DNA of 64,000 nt from Parashewanella tropica (lineage in GTDB: Bacteria > Pseudomonadota > Gammaproteobacteria > Enterobacterales > Shewanellaceae), in NCBI RefSeq assembly GCF_004358445.1, contig NZ_CP037951.1:87501-151500 (forward strand). Direction: 5' to 3'. The first letter of the stretch is position 1. Every line of letters starts with the position of its first letter. This document shows, piece after piece, positions 33,709 through 44,308 of this stretch. The position numbers and the translations under genes are program-made. The notes below the pieces were generated by a model. The model did not search any database. It had not been told where the DNA came from and worked only from the letters and a program-made list of their open reading frames with translations.

Positions 33709-33824
33709 TGTATTTCCTCAGATATTTCATTTTAAGAACTAGCAGCCTATCGCAAACTTTGACCGATAATGAGTTAATTATTTTTCACTTTATTGGAAAA
33801 ATCATGAGAAAAACTGGCTAAATC

Positions 33825-34305
<481 letters not shown>

Positions 34306-34386
34306 CTTTCCGTTAAGTTAGTAAGGCCAAACTAAACAATTGTTATTCCAGTTTTGGAAACAACCTGAAGCATACGGAGAATAGTT

Positions 34387-34857
34387 ATGCCAAGACGTCG
34401 CGTTGTAGGACAACGTAAAATCCTACCAGACCCAAAATTTAAAAGTGAGTTGTTGGCTAAGTTCATCAACGTACTAATGCAAGACGGCAAAAAGTCGGTT
34501 GCAGAAAAAATCATCTACAAGGCACTGGATGTTGTTGCTGATAAAAAAGGCGAAGAACACCTAGTTATCCTTGAAACTGCTCTGGAAAATGTTCGCCCAG
34601 CGGTAGAGGTTAAATCTCGCCGTGTTGGTGGTTCAACATACCAGGTTCCATGTGAAGTGCGTCCAGTTCGTCGTAATGCGTTAGCAATGCGTTGGTTGGT
34701 TGAAGCTGCACGTAAGCGTGGTGAAAAATCTATGGCTTTACGTCTAGCAGGTGAAATGCTAGATGCATCTGAAAACAAAGGTACTGCTGTTAAGAAGCGC
34801 GAAGACGTGCATCGTATGGCAGAAGCAAACAAAGCGTTTGCTCATTACCGCTGGTAA
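34387..34857 (+). CDS. rpsG: 30S ribosomal protein S7
   Basis: S7 starts assembly of the 30S head. The 156-residue protein begins [19 protein letters not shown] small stem CTTAAC-N5-GTTAAG overlaps the rpsL stop (34301-34317) in the 81-bp gap before it, in the place where E. coli S7 binds to control the operon. Confidence 0.98.
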   Translation: MPRRRVVGQRKILPDPKFKSELLAKFINVLMQDGKKSVAEKIIYKALDVVADKKGEEHLVILETALENVRPAVEVKSRRVGGSTYQVPCEVRPVRRNALAMRWLVEAARKRGEKSMALRLAGEMLDASENKGTAVKKREDVHRMAEANKAFAHYRW

Positions 34858-34867
34858 TGACTTTGTG

Positions 34868-34912
34868 TGTGAGCCTTCGGGCTCACATCGGTTTGGCATG
34901 GCAACATGCCAA
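34868..34912 (+). promoter_or_regulatory. tandem tetraloop hairpins between rpsG and fusA
   Basis: Two perfect 8-bp stems follow each other: TGTGAGCC-TTCG-GGCTCACA (34868-34887) and TTGGCATG-GCAA-CATGCCAA (34893-34912). One is capped by a UUCG and the other by a GNRA (GCAA) tetraloop, both unusually stable in RNA. There is no T-tract, so they are not a standard terminator; mRNA protection, processing or protein binding is possible. Confidence 0.7.
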
Positions 34913-35027
34913 TTCGCAATGATGTTAAATTTGAAAAAGCAATTACACTGTCTCATTAGCGTCATTTCGAATTGGTATAAAACCAAAAATAAATAACCCT
35001 AAGAGGGTCAAATAAGAGGATTTTTTC

Positions 35028-37124
35028 GTGGCTCGTAACACTCCTATTGAGCGCTATCGTAACATCGGTATCTGCGCTCACGTAGATGCGGGTAAGACCA
35101 CTACCACAGAGCGTGTCTTGTTTTACACAGGCTTGTCCCACAAAATCGGTGAAGTGCACGATGGTGCCGCGACCATGGACTGGATGGAACAAGAGCAAGA
35201 ACGTGGTATCACCATCACTTCTGCCGCTACCACCACTTTCTGGCGTGGTATGGACGGTCAATTCACTGAGCATCGCATCAATATCATTGATACTCCTGGA
35301 CACGTTGACTTCACCATTGAAGTAGAACGCTCTCTGCGCGTGCTAGATGGCGCTGTAGTCGTCTTTTGTGGATCATCAGGGGTAGAGCCTCAATCTGAAA
35401 CGGTTTGGCGTCAGGCGGACAAATACGGCGTGCCACGCATGGTGTTTGTTAACAAGATGGACCGTGCAGGTGCTGATTTTGACCGTGTGGTGGATCAAAT
35501 CCGCAATCGTTTGGGCGCGAACTGCGTACCTATCCAGTTGAACATCGGCGCTGAAGACGACTTCAAAGGCGTTATCGATCTTATTAAGATGAAAGCCATC
35601 AACTGGAATGAAGCCGATCAAGGCACCACCTTCACTTACGAAGACATTCCAGCTGAATTGCAAGATAAAGCCGAAGAAATGCGTGAGTACTTGGTGGAGT
35701 CTGCGGCTGAAGCCAATGAAGAATTGATGGATAAGTACCTTGAAGAAGGTGACTTAACCGAAGAAGAAATCAAAACGGCCTTACGTCAACGCACCATCAA
35801 CAACGAAATCGTTTTGGCTACCTGTGGTAGTGCCTTTAAAAACAAAGGTGTTCAAGCGGTATTGGATGCAGTTGTTGACTTCCTTCCTGCTCCGATTGAT
35901 GTCCCTGCGATTAAAGGTGTTGACGATCGTGACCGTGAGGTTGAGCGTCATTCAGACGACAAAGAGCCATTTTCTGCATTAGCATTCAAAATTGCGACTG
36001 ACCCATTTGTGGGTACGTTAACCTTTATGCGTGTGTACTCTGGTGTGCTCGAAACCGGCGCTATGGTGTACAACTCGGTTAAAGAGAAGAAAGAACGTAT
36101 CGGTCGTATCGTACAAATGCACGCCAATGATCGCCAAGAGCTGAAAGAAGTTCGCGCCGGTGACATTGCCGCTGCCATTGGTCTAAAAGAAGTGACCACG
36201 GGTGATACGCTGTGTGATCATCAACACAAAGTGATCTTGGAGCGTATGGAGTTCCCAGATCCAGTGATCACCATTGCAGTTGAGCCTCGCTCGAAAGCTG
36301 ACCAAGAAAAAATGGCGATTGCACTGCAAAAGCTGGCGGCTGAAGATCCATCGTTCCGTGTAGAAACGGATCAAGAGTCAGGTCAAACTTTGATTTCAGG
36401 TATGGGTGAACTGCACCTTGATATCATCGTTGATCGTATGCGCCGTGAATTTAAAGTAGAATGTAACGTTGGTAAGCCACAAGTGGCGTACCGCGAAACC
36501 ATTAAGAACACCGTTGAAGTCGAAGGTAAGTTCGTACGTCAATCCGGTGGTCGTGGTCAGTTTGGTCACGTATGGTTGAAACTTGAGCCGCAAGAGCAGG
36601 GTTCAGGTTATGAATTCGTCAACGAAATTGTGGGTGGTGTGGTTCCTCGTGAATACATTCCTGCCGTTGACAAAGGTATCCAAGAACAGATGAAGAGCGG
36701 TGTATTAGCCGGCTTCCCTGTGTTGGACGTGAAGGTCACTTTGTACGATGGGTCATACCATGATGTAGACTCCAACGAAATGGCTTTCAAGATTGCTGGT
36801 TCCATGGGCTTCAAAAAAGGTGCGCTTGAAGCGTCGCCTGTGTTGCTCGAACCATGCATGAAGGTAGAAGTAACTACCCCAGAAGAGTACATGGGTGATG
36901 TTGTCGGTGACTTAAACCGTCGCCGCGGCTTAATCGAAGGTATGGATGACGGCGTGGCCGGCATCAAGATCGTTCGCTCCGTAGTGCCTCTATCTGAAAT
37001 GTTTGGTTATGCGACCGACTTGCGTTCCGCTACTCAAGGTCGTGCTTCTTACTCTATGGAGTTCTTGAAGTACACCGAAGCGCCGCAAAACATTGCAAAA
37101 GCGATGATGGAAGCTCGAGGCTAA
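35028..37124 (+). CDS. fusA: elongation factor G
   Basis: EF-G drives translocation on the ribosome. The 698-residue protein starts at GTG and has [19 protein letters not shown] (G1), DTPGHVDF (G3) and NKMDRAGA (G4), followed by domains II-V with the conserved C-terminal [20 protein letters not shown]. It is third in the str operon, 84 bp before tufA. Confidence 0.98.
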   Translation: MARNTPIERYRNIGICAHVDAGKTTTTERVLFYTGLSHKIGEVHDGAATMDWMEQEQERGITITSAATTTFWRGMDGQFTEHRINIIDTPGHVDFTIEVERSLRVLDGAVVVFCGSSGVEPQSETVWRQADKYGVPRMVFVNKMDRAGADFDRVVDQIRNRLGANCVPIQLNIGAEDDFKGVIDLIKMKAINWNEADQGTTFTYEDIPAELQDKAEEMREYLVESAAEANEELMDKYLEEGDLTEEEIKTALRQRTINNEIVLATCGSAFKNKGVQAVLDAVVDFLPAPIDVPAIKGVDDRDREVERHSDDKEPFSALAFKIATDPFVGTLTFMRVYSGVLETGAMVYNSVKEKKERIGRIVQMHANDRQELKEVRAGDIAAAIGLKEVTTGDTLCDHQHKVILERMEFPDPVITIAVEPRSKADQEKMAIALQKLAAEDPSFRVETDQESGQTLISGMGELHLDIIVDRMRREFKVECNVGKPQVAYRETIKNTVEVEGKFVRQSGGRGQFGHVWLKLEPQEQGSGYEFVNEIVGGVVPREYIPAVDKGIQEQMKSGVLAGFPVLDVKVTLYDGSYHDVDSNEMAFKIAGSMGFKKGALEASPVLLEPCMKVEVTTPEEYMGDVVGDLNRRRGLIEGMDDGVAGIKIVRSVVPLSEMFGYATDLRSATQGRASYSMEFLKYTEAPQNIAKAMMEARG

Positions 37125-37208
37125 GCTTTCGAGTTCCAACACATTTATCTTATGACTTAAGCCGTCCTATCGCGAGTGGTAGGACTCCTGAAAGAAAAGG
37201 AATATAAA

Positions 37209-38393
37209 GTGGCTAAAGAAAAATTTGAACGTAGCAAACCGCACGTTAACGTTGGTACTATCGGTCACGTTGACCACGGTAAAACTACCCTAACAGCAGC
37301 TATCTCACACGTACTGACTAAAGCTTTTGGTGGTGAGACAAAAGATTTCGCACAAATCGATAACGCTCCAGAAGAGCGTGAGCGCGGTATTACGATTAAT
37401 ACTTCTCACATCGAATATGACACTGAGACTCGTCACTACGCACACGTAGACTGCCCAGGTCACGCGGATTATGTTAAAAACATGATCACTGGTGCTGCAC
37501 AGATGGACGGCGCTATCCTAGTAGTAGCTTCTACTGACGGTCCAATGCCACAAACTCGTGAGCACATCCTACTTTCTCGTCAGGTAGGTGTACCTTACAT
37601 CATCGTATTCATGAACAAGTGTGACATGGTAGATGATGAAGAGCTTCTAGAGCTTGTAGAAATGGAAGTACGTGAACTTCTATCTGAATACGAATTCCCA
37701 GGTGATGACCTACCAGTTATCCAAGGTTCTGCACTAGGCGCACTAAACGGTGAAGCACAGTGGGAAGAGAAAATTCTTGAGCTAGCAAACGCTCTAGACA
37801 CTTACATCCCAGAGCCAGAGCGTGCAATCGACGGTGCGTTCATTCTTCCAATCGAAGACGTATTCTCAATCCAAGGCCGTGGTACTGTTGTAACGGGTCG
37901 TGTTGAGCGCGGTATCATCAAAGTTGGTGACGAAGTAGAAATCGTAGGTATCAAAGATACGACTATGACTACTTGTACTGGTGTTGAAATGTTCCGTAAG
38001 CTGCTTGACGAAGGTCGTGCAGGTGAGAACTGTGGTATCCTACTACGTGGTACTAAGCGTGACGAAGTTGAGCGTGGTCAAGTACTAGCACAGCCTGGTT
38101 CTATCACTCCACACACTACTTTCGAATCAGAAGTATACGTACTTTCGAAAGAAGAAGGTGGACGTCACACTCCATTCTTCAAAGGTTACCGTCCACAGTT
38201 CTACTTCCGTACAACTGACGTAACTGGTACTATCGAGCTACCAGAAGGCGTAGAAATGGTAATGCCAGGTGACAACATCAAGATGGTTGTTACTCTAATC
38301 TGCCCAATCGCGATGGACGAAGGTCTACGCTTCGCAATCCGTGAAGGTGGTCGTACAGTTGGTGCTGGTGTTGTAGCTAAAATCGTTGAGTAA
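37209..38393 (+). CDS. tufA: elongation factor Tu, copy 2
   Basis: Second EF-Tu gene, last in the str operon. The GTG at 37209 gives 394 residues, the same as tufB; AAAGGA lies about 10 nt upstream. A longer in-frame start at 37176 would add 11 residues not found in the other copy. The nucleotide sequence matches tufB at all but two synonymous sites that I found, and similarity continues about 25 bp past the stop. This points to gene conversion between the copies. Confidence 0.97.
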   Translation: MAKEKFERSKPHVNVGTIGHVDHGKTTLTAAISHVLTKAFGGETKDFAQIDNAPEERERGITINTSHIEYDTETRHYAHVDCPGHADYVKNMITGAAQMDGAILVVASTDGPMPQTREHILLSRQVGVPYIIVFMNKCDMVDDEELLELVEMEVRELLSEYEFPGDDLPVIQGSALGALNGEAQWEEKILELANALDTYIPEPERAIDGAFILPIEDVFSIQGRGTVVTGRVERGIIKVGDEVEIVGIKDTTMTTCTGVEMFRKLLDEGRAGENCGILLRGTKRDEVERGQVLAQPGSITPHTTFESEVYVLSKEEGGRHTPFFKGYRPQFYFRTTDVTGTIELPEGVEMVMPGDNIKMVVTLICPIAMDEGLRFAIREGGRTVGAGVVAKIVE

Positions 38394-38418
38394 TATCAAC
38401 ATTTAGTCAAACACAGAA

Positions 38419-38444
38419 AAAGGTCGCTGAGGCGGCCTTTTTTG
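38419..38444 (+). terminator. str operon terminator
   Basis: Nine-pair stem AAAGGTCGC / GCGGCCTTT (one G-U pair) with TGAG loop, followed by TTTT. It follows tufA by 25 bp. Confidence 0.9.
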
Positions 38445-38504
38445 TATCCAAATTTCGACCTTTAGCGAAGGTTTAGCTATATCATCAACATCTTCAAACA
38501 TTTC

Positions 38505-39824
38505 TTAAGTAATGTCTGATCTGAAAAGCGAGGTTTCAGCATAAATTGGCAGTGCCACTTCTTTTATAAAGTTAAACTGCTGGGGGATCAAGTAGCCTTT
38601 TTCCGCTGCAAAATGCCAAGCTACGATTTCTATTATACGAATTTCATCCGTTACATGCTTTGCTAATTGTTCGATAAATACGAGGACATTTTCCTTTGCT
38701 TGATGAGCAAAGGCATATTGCCATGGGGTAAAGCCCAAATGATCTTTTACGTCTATACGTTCGCCTTGATCAAAAAGTACTGTTATCGCCTCAGGGGGAA
38801 TGTGTTGACTAAGTGCGGCATAATGAAGAGGAGTTTTTCCACTGCTGTCTTTCTCATTAGGCCTAATGGCAGAACACTGTAATAACTCGTTTTCTAGATG
38901 AGTTGCGCTTTTTTTTACATGGCAACAGTGTATTTTCTTATGCTTAGTGTTGGCTGATGAATCTCGTCGTTTCAAAATGGACGATTGATTGTTGTCAAAG
39001 TGATTAAGTTTATAGTCCAGTATTTGAGTTCGTGCCGTAATGAGTGCTTGACGAAACTGACACCTACGAGAACTGTTCTGGCTTACAATAGGAACTAGCG
39101 ATGTTCCCTGAGCTGAAGATGTTTTGTCAGTGGCTGTTTTTTCTGCCATTTCCCCATAATTTCTTTTAGCTTGATGGGGAAGCAATTTTGTCAAAATTGG
39201 TTGGCCTGGTTGTGATGGATAACCAGGAAGTAACAGCTTAATATCACTTGGGGGCTGTGTGCTTATCGGCGTATTTCTAATCTGTGGAACATTGCTTGTA
39301 AGGACAGCTTTGGAGCTTCGGCATTGAGCATGTAAGACATGATGTTCATTTGTATGCTGCCCTGGTGACGCTGTTGGGCGAATTTCAGGTTTTAAATCAA
39401 AATACTCAAATATATTCGTTCGTGCGCGGGGAGGAGCAGCTTCATACTCTAAATCCATCACACCTTCGAGTTTCCTTTGTTGTTGAACGGCTTTAAGTTC
39501 ATTTATGTGCCGCCATTTTCTCTCTTCGTGAACTCTTTGGTGTGCCGCTGTTACCTCATAAGAAGAGAGTATTGACTTATGATCTTCATTGGCAGTTGGG
39601 TTTGAAACAACGTTCTGAGCCGCCAAAATCTGCGCTTGAGGGCTACCAAAATAAGTAGAGTCATACATCAAATTTTCTTGATGAAAACGTTCGAGTTGTG
39701 CAAGCTTTTGAGCTTCTTCTAAAGAAGGGGGAGCAGCGAGTTGTTGTCGAATCCCGTCACCATATATAACGCCGTATTGGTAATGGGTGTCGTTACCATA
39801 AGTAGCTGCTGGTCGACTAGCCAT
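38505..39824 (-). CDS. ankyrin-repeat protein 1
   Basis: A 439-residue protein. The ATG at 39824 has AAGGT 7 nt upstream; one two codons earlier is too close to it. Residues 1-310 are not recognised and look mostly disordered, rich in Gln, Ser, Thr and Pro. Ankyrin repeats occupy about 325-400: SSGKTPLHYAALSQH and HLGFTPWQYAFAHQA are the TPLHxA-type cores. The chain ends with a segment of the form E-I-V-A-W-H-F-A-A-E-K, which recurs in the neighbouring protein. No signal peptide. The architecture resembles secreted effectors of host-associated bacteria, but nothing here proves secretion. Confidence 0.78.
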   Translation of the reverse strand: MASRPAATYGNDTHYQYGVIYGDGIRQQLAAPPSLEEAQKLAQLERFHQENLMYDSTYFGSPQAQILAAQNVVSNPTANEDHKSILSSYEVTAAHQRVHEERKWRHINELKAVQQQRKLEGVMDLEYEAAPPRARTNIFEYFDLKPEIRPTASPGQHTNEHHVLHAQCRSSKAVLTSNVPQIRNTPISTQPPSDIKLLLPGYPSQPGQPILTKLLPHQAKRNYGEMAEKTATDKTSSAQGTSLVPIVSQNSSRRCQFRQALITARTQILDYKLNHFDNNQSSILKRRDSSANTKHKKIHCCHVKKSATHLENELLQCSAIRPNEKDSSGKTPLHYAALSQHIPPEAITVLFDQGERIDVKDHLGFTPWQYAFAHQAKENVLVFIEQLAKHVTDEIRIIEIVAWHFAAEKGYLIPQQFNFIKEVALPIYAETSLFRSDIT

Positions 39825-39968
39825 AGGCATGACCTTGTTGGTTATTGGAAGATAAAATTAAGACAATGCTGTGTACGGGTTGCGATGTAAAAATACTTTG
39901 TTAGTAATCGATATAAAGATCACATTAATTTATCTTCATGGTGTCTAATTTAGATACAGCACCAAATG

Positions 39969-42092
39969 TTATTGTTCAGCAGCAGGGATTAAATGTGACA
40001 CTTTATCTCTTAAATCCTCTGGTAAGTACTCAGTAGCTTTATACTCGACTAACCAAGCGGTAAGCCGTATGAGTTGCTTGGTATTTACAAAATCATCGGG
40101 CTTTAAGGAATCAATCATTATCTTAGCGGAACCACGGTGGCCGTTTATCAAGGCCATATGAATGGGGGAGTGCTGGTTATTGTTTTTGCAAAGTACTTCG
40201 GCACCACTATCAACAAGTAACTGAACCATATCTTGAGAAGTGCTAGACATTACAGCGTAATGAAGTGGTGTATTGCCAAATACGTCACGTTTGTCAATAT
40301 CTACCCTGTGATCTTTCAATAACCAAAATACTTGGCTGTTATTGTGCCTCGCTGCAATATGTAACGGGGATATACCCACGTAAGTCGAGGCGTTTGCATC
40401 GGCACCATGGGATAATAATAATTTAACCATTGAACTTGAATGTTCATGAGGGTGACAAGCCGTGTGGATTGGCAGTTGTGCTGTTTTAGCAGGAAAGGAA
40501 ACTGGGTACCCTTGCTCTAAGAACTCTTGTACTCTCTGCACATCTCTGGTGTTGATGAATTCTAAATACCGCCTTATTTGTGAATTAGTAAACCCTGATT
40601 CGAGCCCTTGTAGTTTGTCTTTTTGAGTTAAGGCTTTATTTGCTGCAGCAAGCTCACTTTGATAAAGCTTTTTCAGTTGCTTGTCAGTGGCAAAGGTTGC
40701 AGTGACTGTACCTTGCAGTGTTTTAAGAGATTCAGGAAGTGGTATCTTTCGCTTTGATGCTTTAAGCCAAGCCAGAAGTTTTACTTTTTCCTCTGTTGGT
40801 ATGTTGTCTTTGGAATCGATGTTATTAACCAGATAGCGAATGGTTTCTGTTGAAGCATTCGGTTGAGCAATACATAGCTGCCACGGCGCCTCCCCTTGTA
40901 AATTACAAATGGCAGGGTTAGCTCCCCAACTGAGCAACTGAAGAAGCACACTTTCTGGAATTTCAGTGCCATTGACAAATAAATAATGTAAAGGTGTGTT
41001 TCCTTTTTTATCTTGGCAATTGGGATTCACTTTTTCGGTTTTGAGCAGGTGGATTAACATAGCTTGCTGTAGTAGCGAATATTGAGTCGTTTGACCGACT
41101 GCTTCAGTAAGGCTGTGTAAAGGTGTTTTCCAGTCTGGCGCAAGGGGTAAGTTGGCACAGGCACCTTGGCGGAGTAAGCTTTTAAACTTGGCAAACTCAC
41201 CTTTTGCCACTGTGCCGTGGATATTCTCAGACATAGTTGTATCAGAAGGAAGCTGGCCTTTTATTGTTTGGAGCCGTTGTAGCTCTTCTTGGAAGGCTTC
41301 TAGTGCTCTGTCATCTGCATATGATGCTGAGCACGGTCTGCTGTTTACAGCACTGCTTGTTGCAGAGGAGGAGGCTGAACTTGAATCTCCTTGATTAAAT
41401 TGCTCTGACTGAGAACGTGTCATGCCTTTGAAGACTTCACCTGTGTGACTTGTTCCCACGGCAGCAGATAGAGGTCTTAACGGCGTGCGTTTCAGATCTG
41501 TTGACTTCCTTCTGAGATGCATTAAGGATAGTTTTTTTGTTTCAAACAACTCAGGTTTGGCTTGCTTAAGTGCTTGGGTTTCAGCTTGGAACTCTTCAGA
41601 AGTTTGCCTTGTATCAAGGCCAATTGTTGGTATTAAAGGGGGAACTAAACTGATATTGTCATCATCTTCAGAATCTGACACAACGCCACCCGTTGGCTTT
41701 AGAGGGGCAACTAAAGCATCTTCATCCGAGCTTGATGTCGCACTGGAACTAGAATTATGACTTGTCGTGGATTCCTCATCATCGGAGCTTGATGAAAGCT
41801 TTGACATAAAAGAGGTCATTGAGGTTATTGTCGAAGTAGAGTACTTTGAACGGGAAGTCGGTTTATGCTCTGTGGGTTGATGTGAAAATTCATGAAAAGA
41901 GCGTTGGGTTCCAGGTTGTTTAGTGCTACTTTTTTGTAGATGATAATCTCGTGAACCGCTTTGTTGGCCCTGGACTTTTACGTGCGATGGGAGAGGTTCA
42001 CTGCTTGCGGAATTGTATTCTTGTAATTGACTTCGAAAATATTGAAGTTGATTAGGTGTTGGGGTAGCAACTCTTTCATTTTTACCAGCCAT
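39969..42092 (-). CDS. ankyrin-repeat protein 2
   Basis: A 707-residue protein; GGGAG before the ATG at 42092 fixes the start. Residues 1-290 are low-complexity, with poly-Ser and acidic runs (SSSDDEESTTSHNSSSSATS near 100-120) and a repeated V-A/P-P-L-x-P-T motif. Two ankyrin clusters follow. The first, at about 300-440, includes WKTPLHSLTEA and KKGNTPLHYLFVNGT; the second, at about 535-680, includes AQLPIHTACHPHE, VGISPLHIAARHN, VFGNTPLHYAVMS and QHSPIHMALINGH. Each cluster is followed by a segment containing L-x-A-W-L-x3-K. Tandem with ankyrin protein 1, 144 bp apart. Confidence 0.8.
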   Translation of the reverse strand: MAGKNERVATPTPNQLQYFRSQLQEYNSASSEPLPSHVKVQGQQSGSRDYHLQKSSTKQPGTQRSFHEFSHQPTEHKPTSRSKYSTSTITSMTSFMSKLSSSSDDEESTTSHNSSSSATSSSDEDALVAPLKPTGGVVSDSEDDDNISLVPPLIPTIGLDTRQTSEEFQAETQALKQAKPELFETKKLSLMHLRRKSTDLKRTPLRPLSAAVGTSHTGEVFKGMTRSQSEQFNQGDSSSASSSATSSAVNSRPCSASYADDRALEAFQEELQRLQTIKGQLPSDTTMSENIHGTVAKGEFAKFKSLLRQGACANLPLAPDWKTPLHSLTEAVGQTTQYSLLQQAMLIHLLKTEKVNPNCQDKKGNTPLHYLFVNGTEIPESVLLQLLSWGANPAICNLQGEAPWQLCIAQPNASTETIRYLVNNIDSKDNIPTEEKVKLLAWLKASKRKIPLPESLKTLQGTVTATFATDKQLKKLYQSELAAANKALTQKDKLQGLESGFTNSQIRRYLEFINTRDVQRVQEFLEQGYPVSFPAKTAQLPIHTACHPHEHSSSMVKLLLSHGADANASTYVGISPLHIAARHNNSQVFWLLKDHRVDIDKRDVFGNTPLHYAVMSSTSQDMVQLLVDSGAEVLCKNNNQHSPIHMALINGHRGSAKIMIDSLKPDDFVNTKQLIRLTAWLVEYKATEYLPEDLRDKVSHLIPAAEQ

Positions 42093-42385
42093 TTTATCTC
42101 CCGACAGCGTCAGATGGAGTGCATTAATATCAGCACTGAACAACGGAATATACAGATTGACTTATAAAACATCAGGTTAACACTCTACTTTCCATTAGTG
42201 ACTAAAGCACATTAATTTTCTTTAATGATTCAGAATGCTAATAAAAGTTGTATCGGACACGGTATCAGTGATGATTAGTTGATAGGGTAATAAAAAAACT
42301 AATTGGGAATGGCCTCTAGTTACCTTGTTTGGCACTCTACTGCCAATTGCGAGTTGTTGTGTTTTTTAGATCATGGAGAAATAAG

Positions 42386-42571
42386 ATGTTTTGGAAAATC
42401 ATAGGTGTTTTATTACTAGGCTGGGCAGGTTGGGATTTGTATCATGGCTATACCTATCTTTATAGTATTGTATATCGCGACCAAGAGCCGACTTTATATT
42501 GGGTTGGCGTTTCTGTTTGGGCCTTATTGGGAATTAGCTGCTTTTTTTCTTGGGATTCAAAATCGGAATAA
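42386..42571 (+). CDS. small two-helix membrane protein, paralog A
   Basis: Unrecognised 61-residue protein. GGAGAA lies 5 nt before the ATG. Two hydrophobic helices (about 3-18 and 36-54) flank a loop D-L-Y-H-G-Y-T-Y-L-Y-S-I-V-Y-R-D-Q-E-P-T. The same loop pattern (D-L-x-x-G-x-x-Y-x5-Y-R-D-x-E-P-x-x-Y-W) occurs in the gene at 49289, so they are paralogs. It is followed by a terminator shared with the convergent aminopeptidase gene. Confidence 0.68.
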   Translation: MFWKIIGVLLLGWAGWDLYHGYTYLYSIVYRDQEPTLYWVGVSVWALLGISCFFSWDSKSE

Positions 42572-42603
42572 CTCTATTTACTCACCAGTAAGCAATAACA
42601 AAA

Positions 42604-42623
42604 AAGAGCGCCACAGCGCTCTT
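42604..42623. terminator. terminator between convergent genes
   Basis: Stem AAGAGCGC-CACA-GCGCTCTT followed by CTCTTTT on the plus strand and TTTTTGTT on the minus strand. It can serve both the small membrane protein and the aminopeptidase gene. Confidence 0.8.
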
Positions 42624-42649
42624 CTCTTTTATGGATACAAACAATGGCG

Positions 42650-44158
42650 TTATTTGTTATTCAAAATCCATTCAGTTAGCAATCTTACGCCATAACCAGT
42701 GCCACCTTTTGGCACTTCACCTTTTGATGAGCTGGCTAAGGCATTACCCGCGATATCAATGTGTGCCCATTTGGTGTCGCCTGCAAATTGCTGTAAAAAA
42801 GTTGCCGCTGTGGTTGCACCTGGGCCACTTGAGCCTGTGTTACGTAAATCAGCGATGCCGCTCTTAAGGGCGCTCTTGTAGCCTAAAGGTAGACGCCATA
42901 AGTTTTCGTTGACTTCTTTGCCTGCCATGGTGAGCTGGTTAACTAAGTTATCATCTTCAGAAAATACGGCGGCGTATTCATTACCAACAGCACGGACTTT
43001 AGAACCCGTAAGCGTAGCAACATCAATCAATACACTTGGCTTGAATTTTTCACGGGCATACCACATAGCATCAGACAGCACCAAACGACCTTCGGCATCG
43101 GTATTGGTAATTTCTACGGTTAAGCCTTCGGCTGTGGTCAGTACATCACCTGGGGCTACAGAGGTTTCAGATACCATGTTAGCCGCCATGCCCATAACCG
43201 CGACTACGTTGACCTTTTCTTTACCCATGGCTAAGGCTTTTACCGTGCCTAAAGCTGCGGCGGCACCAGCCATATCCGATTTCATGTGTACGATAGAGCT
43301 GTGGGTTTTGATGTTGTAACCGCCTGAGTCAAAGGTAATACCTTTACCCGCAATGGCAATTGGTGCTTCATCACTGTTTTTATAATGCGCTACCACTAAG
43401 CGAGAGCCTTCCGCGCTACCTCGACCAACCGCTTCTAATGCACCCATTCCCAATTTTTTGAGTTGCTTAGGGTTAAGCACAGTGATTTTTACGCCGTATT
43501 TTTTTAGCTCTTTAGCGGCTTTAGCAAAATCAACAGGCGTCATTTCCGTTGGTGTTTCGCTGGTTAAATCACGGGCTAAGAACACGCCGCTTTCAATGTA
43601 AGTTAATGGCTTGTATGCATTAACAGCGGCTTTGCCATTGTTAACATCAAAGTAGAAGGATTTATCGGCGCGTTTTTGTTTGTAATACTGTTCAAAGCGG
43701 TATGCGCGAAGATTAATACCGTGCGCAATTTGAGCAGCCGTTTCAGCATTATTGGCTAAGTCATCAGCGGCTACCGTGACCGTTTTGATTTGTTTTTGCT
43801 CTAACTTACCTGAAAGGTTACCCCCAAGCTTAGTCGCTTGGCTTTTTGATAAAGCTTTATCACCAGTACCAATGATGACTACTCGTTGGTAGTTAATATT
43901 GTTTGGCGCTAAGATTTCAACGGTACTGCTGTAGCTCCCTTTGAAATCCGCCGCTTTTAGAGCTTTGCTTAATTGACCATTTGTTTGCTTATCAAAGTCA
44001 GCGAATTGGGTATTTTCACGCTTTTCACCGTAAAAAATTACCAGTGTATCTGTATCTTTTTTTACTTGAGTCTCAAATGTGATGGACTCTGCGAATGAGA
44101 ATGTCGAAGCCGTTACCAGTGACAAACCCAATGCAATTCTTGAGAGCTTAGCAATCAT
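42650..44158 (-). CDS. exported M17 leucyl aminopeptidase
   Basis: A 502-residue PepA-family aminopeptidase with a signal peptide at residues 1-23 (cleavage after FSFA), unlike cytoplasmic PepA. The two-metal site is intact: GKGITFDSGGYNIK (271-284; Lys272, Asp277), Asp295 in MKSDMAG, and NTDAEGRLV (352-360; Asp354, Glu356). The N-terminal domain is shorter in motif content than in PepA and is unlikely to bind DNA. It should release N-terminal residues from peptides in the periplasm or outside. Confidence 0.9.
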   Translation of the reverse strand: MIAKLSRIALGLSLVTASTFSFAESITFETQVKKDTDTLVIFYGEKRENTQFADFDKQTNGQLSKALKAADFKGSYSSTVEILAPNNINYQRVVIIGTGDKALSKSQATKLGGNLSGKLEQKQIKTVTVAADDLANNAETAAQIAHGINLRAYRFEQYYKQKRADKSFYFDVNNGKAAVNAYKPLTYIESGVFLARDLTSETPTEMTPVDFAKAAKELKKYGVKITVLNPKQLKKLGMGALEAVGRGSAEGSRLVVAHYKNSDEAPIAIAGKGITFDSGGYNIKTHSSIVHMKSDMAGAAAALGTVKALAMGKEKVNVVAVMGMAANMVSETSVAPGDVLTTAEGLTVEITNTDAEGRLVLSDAMWYAREKFKPSVLIDVATLTGSKVRAVGNEYAAVFSEDDNLVNQLTMAGKEVNENLWRLPLGYKSALKSGIADLRNTGSSGPGATTAATFLQQFAGDTKWAHIDIAGNALASSSKGEVPKGGTGYGVRLLTEWILNNK

Positions 44159-44308
44159 AAGTTGTACCTTACTTTTTTCGTGTTTATTAGGGCACGCCCT
44201 AGAATGAGGTGAACTTAAATTAATGCGACCTAGTTCACAAGTCTTAAGTTAAGAATTTTTTGTAAGGCAATATAATTGCAGTGAAACAATACCACTACAG
44301 AGATGTTC

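Noticed and set aside
33621..33821. 66-codon plus-strand ORF before rpsL
   Set aside because: It is antisense to the 5' end of the gene at 33205 and ends at the str promoter; it has no ribosome site.
42329..42385. N-terminal extension of the small membrane protein at 42386
   Set aside because: The ribosome site GGAGAA and the similarity to its paralog both begin at the internal ATG.
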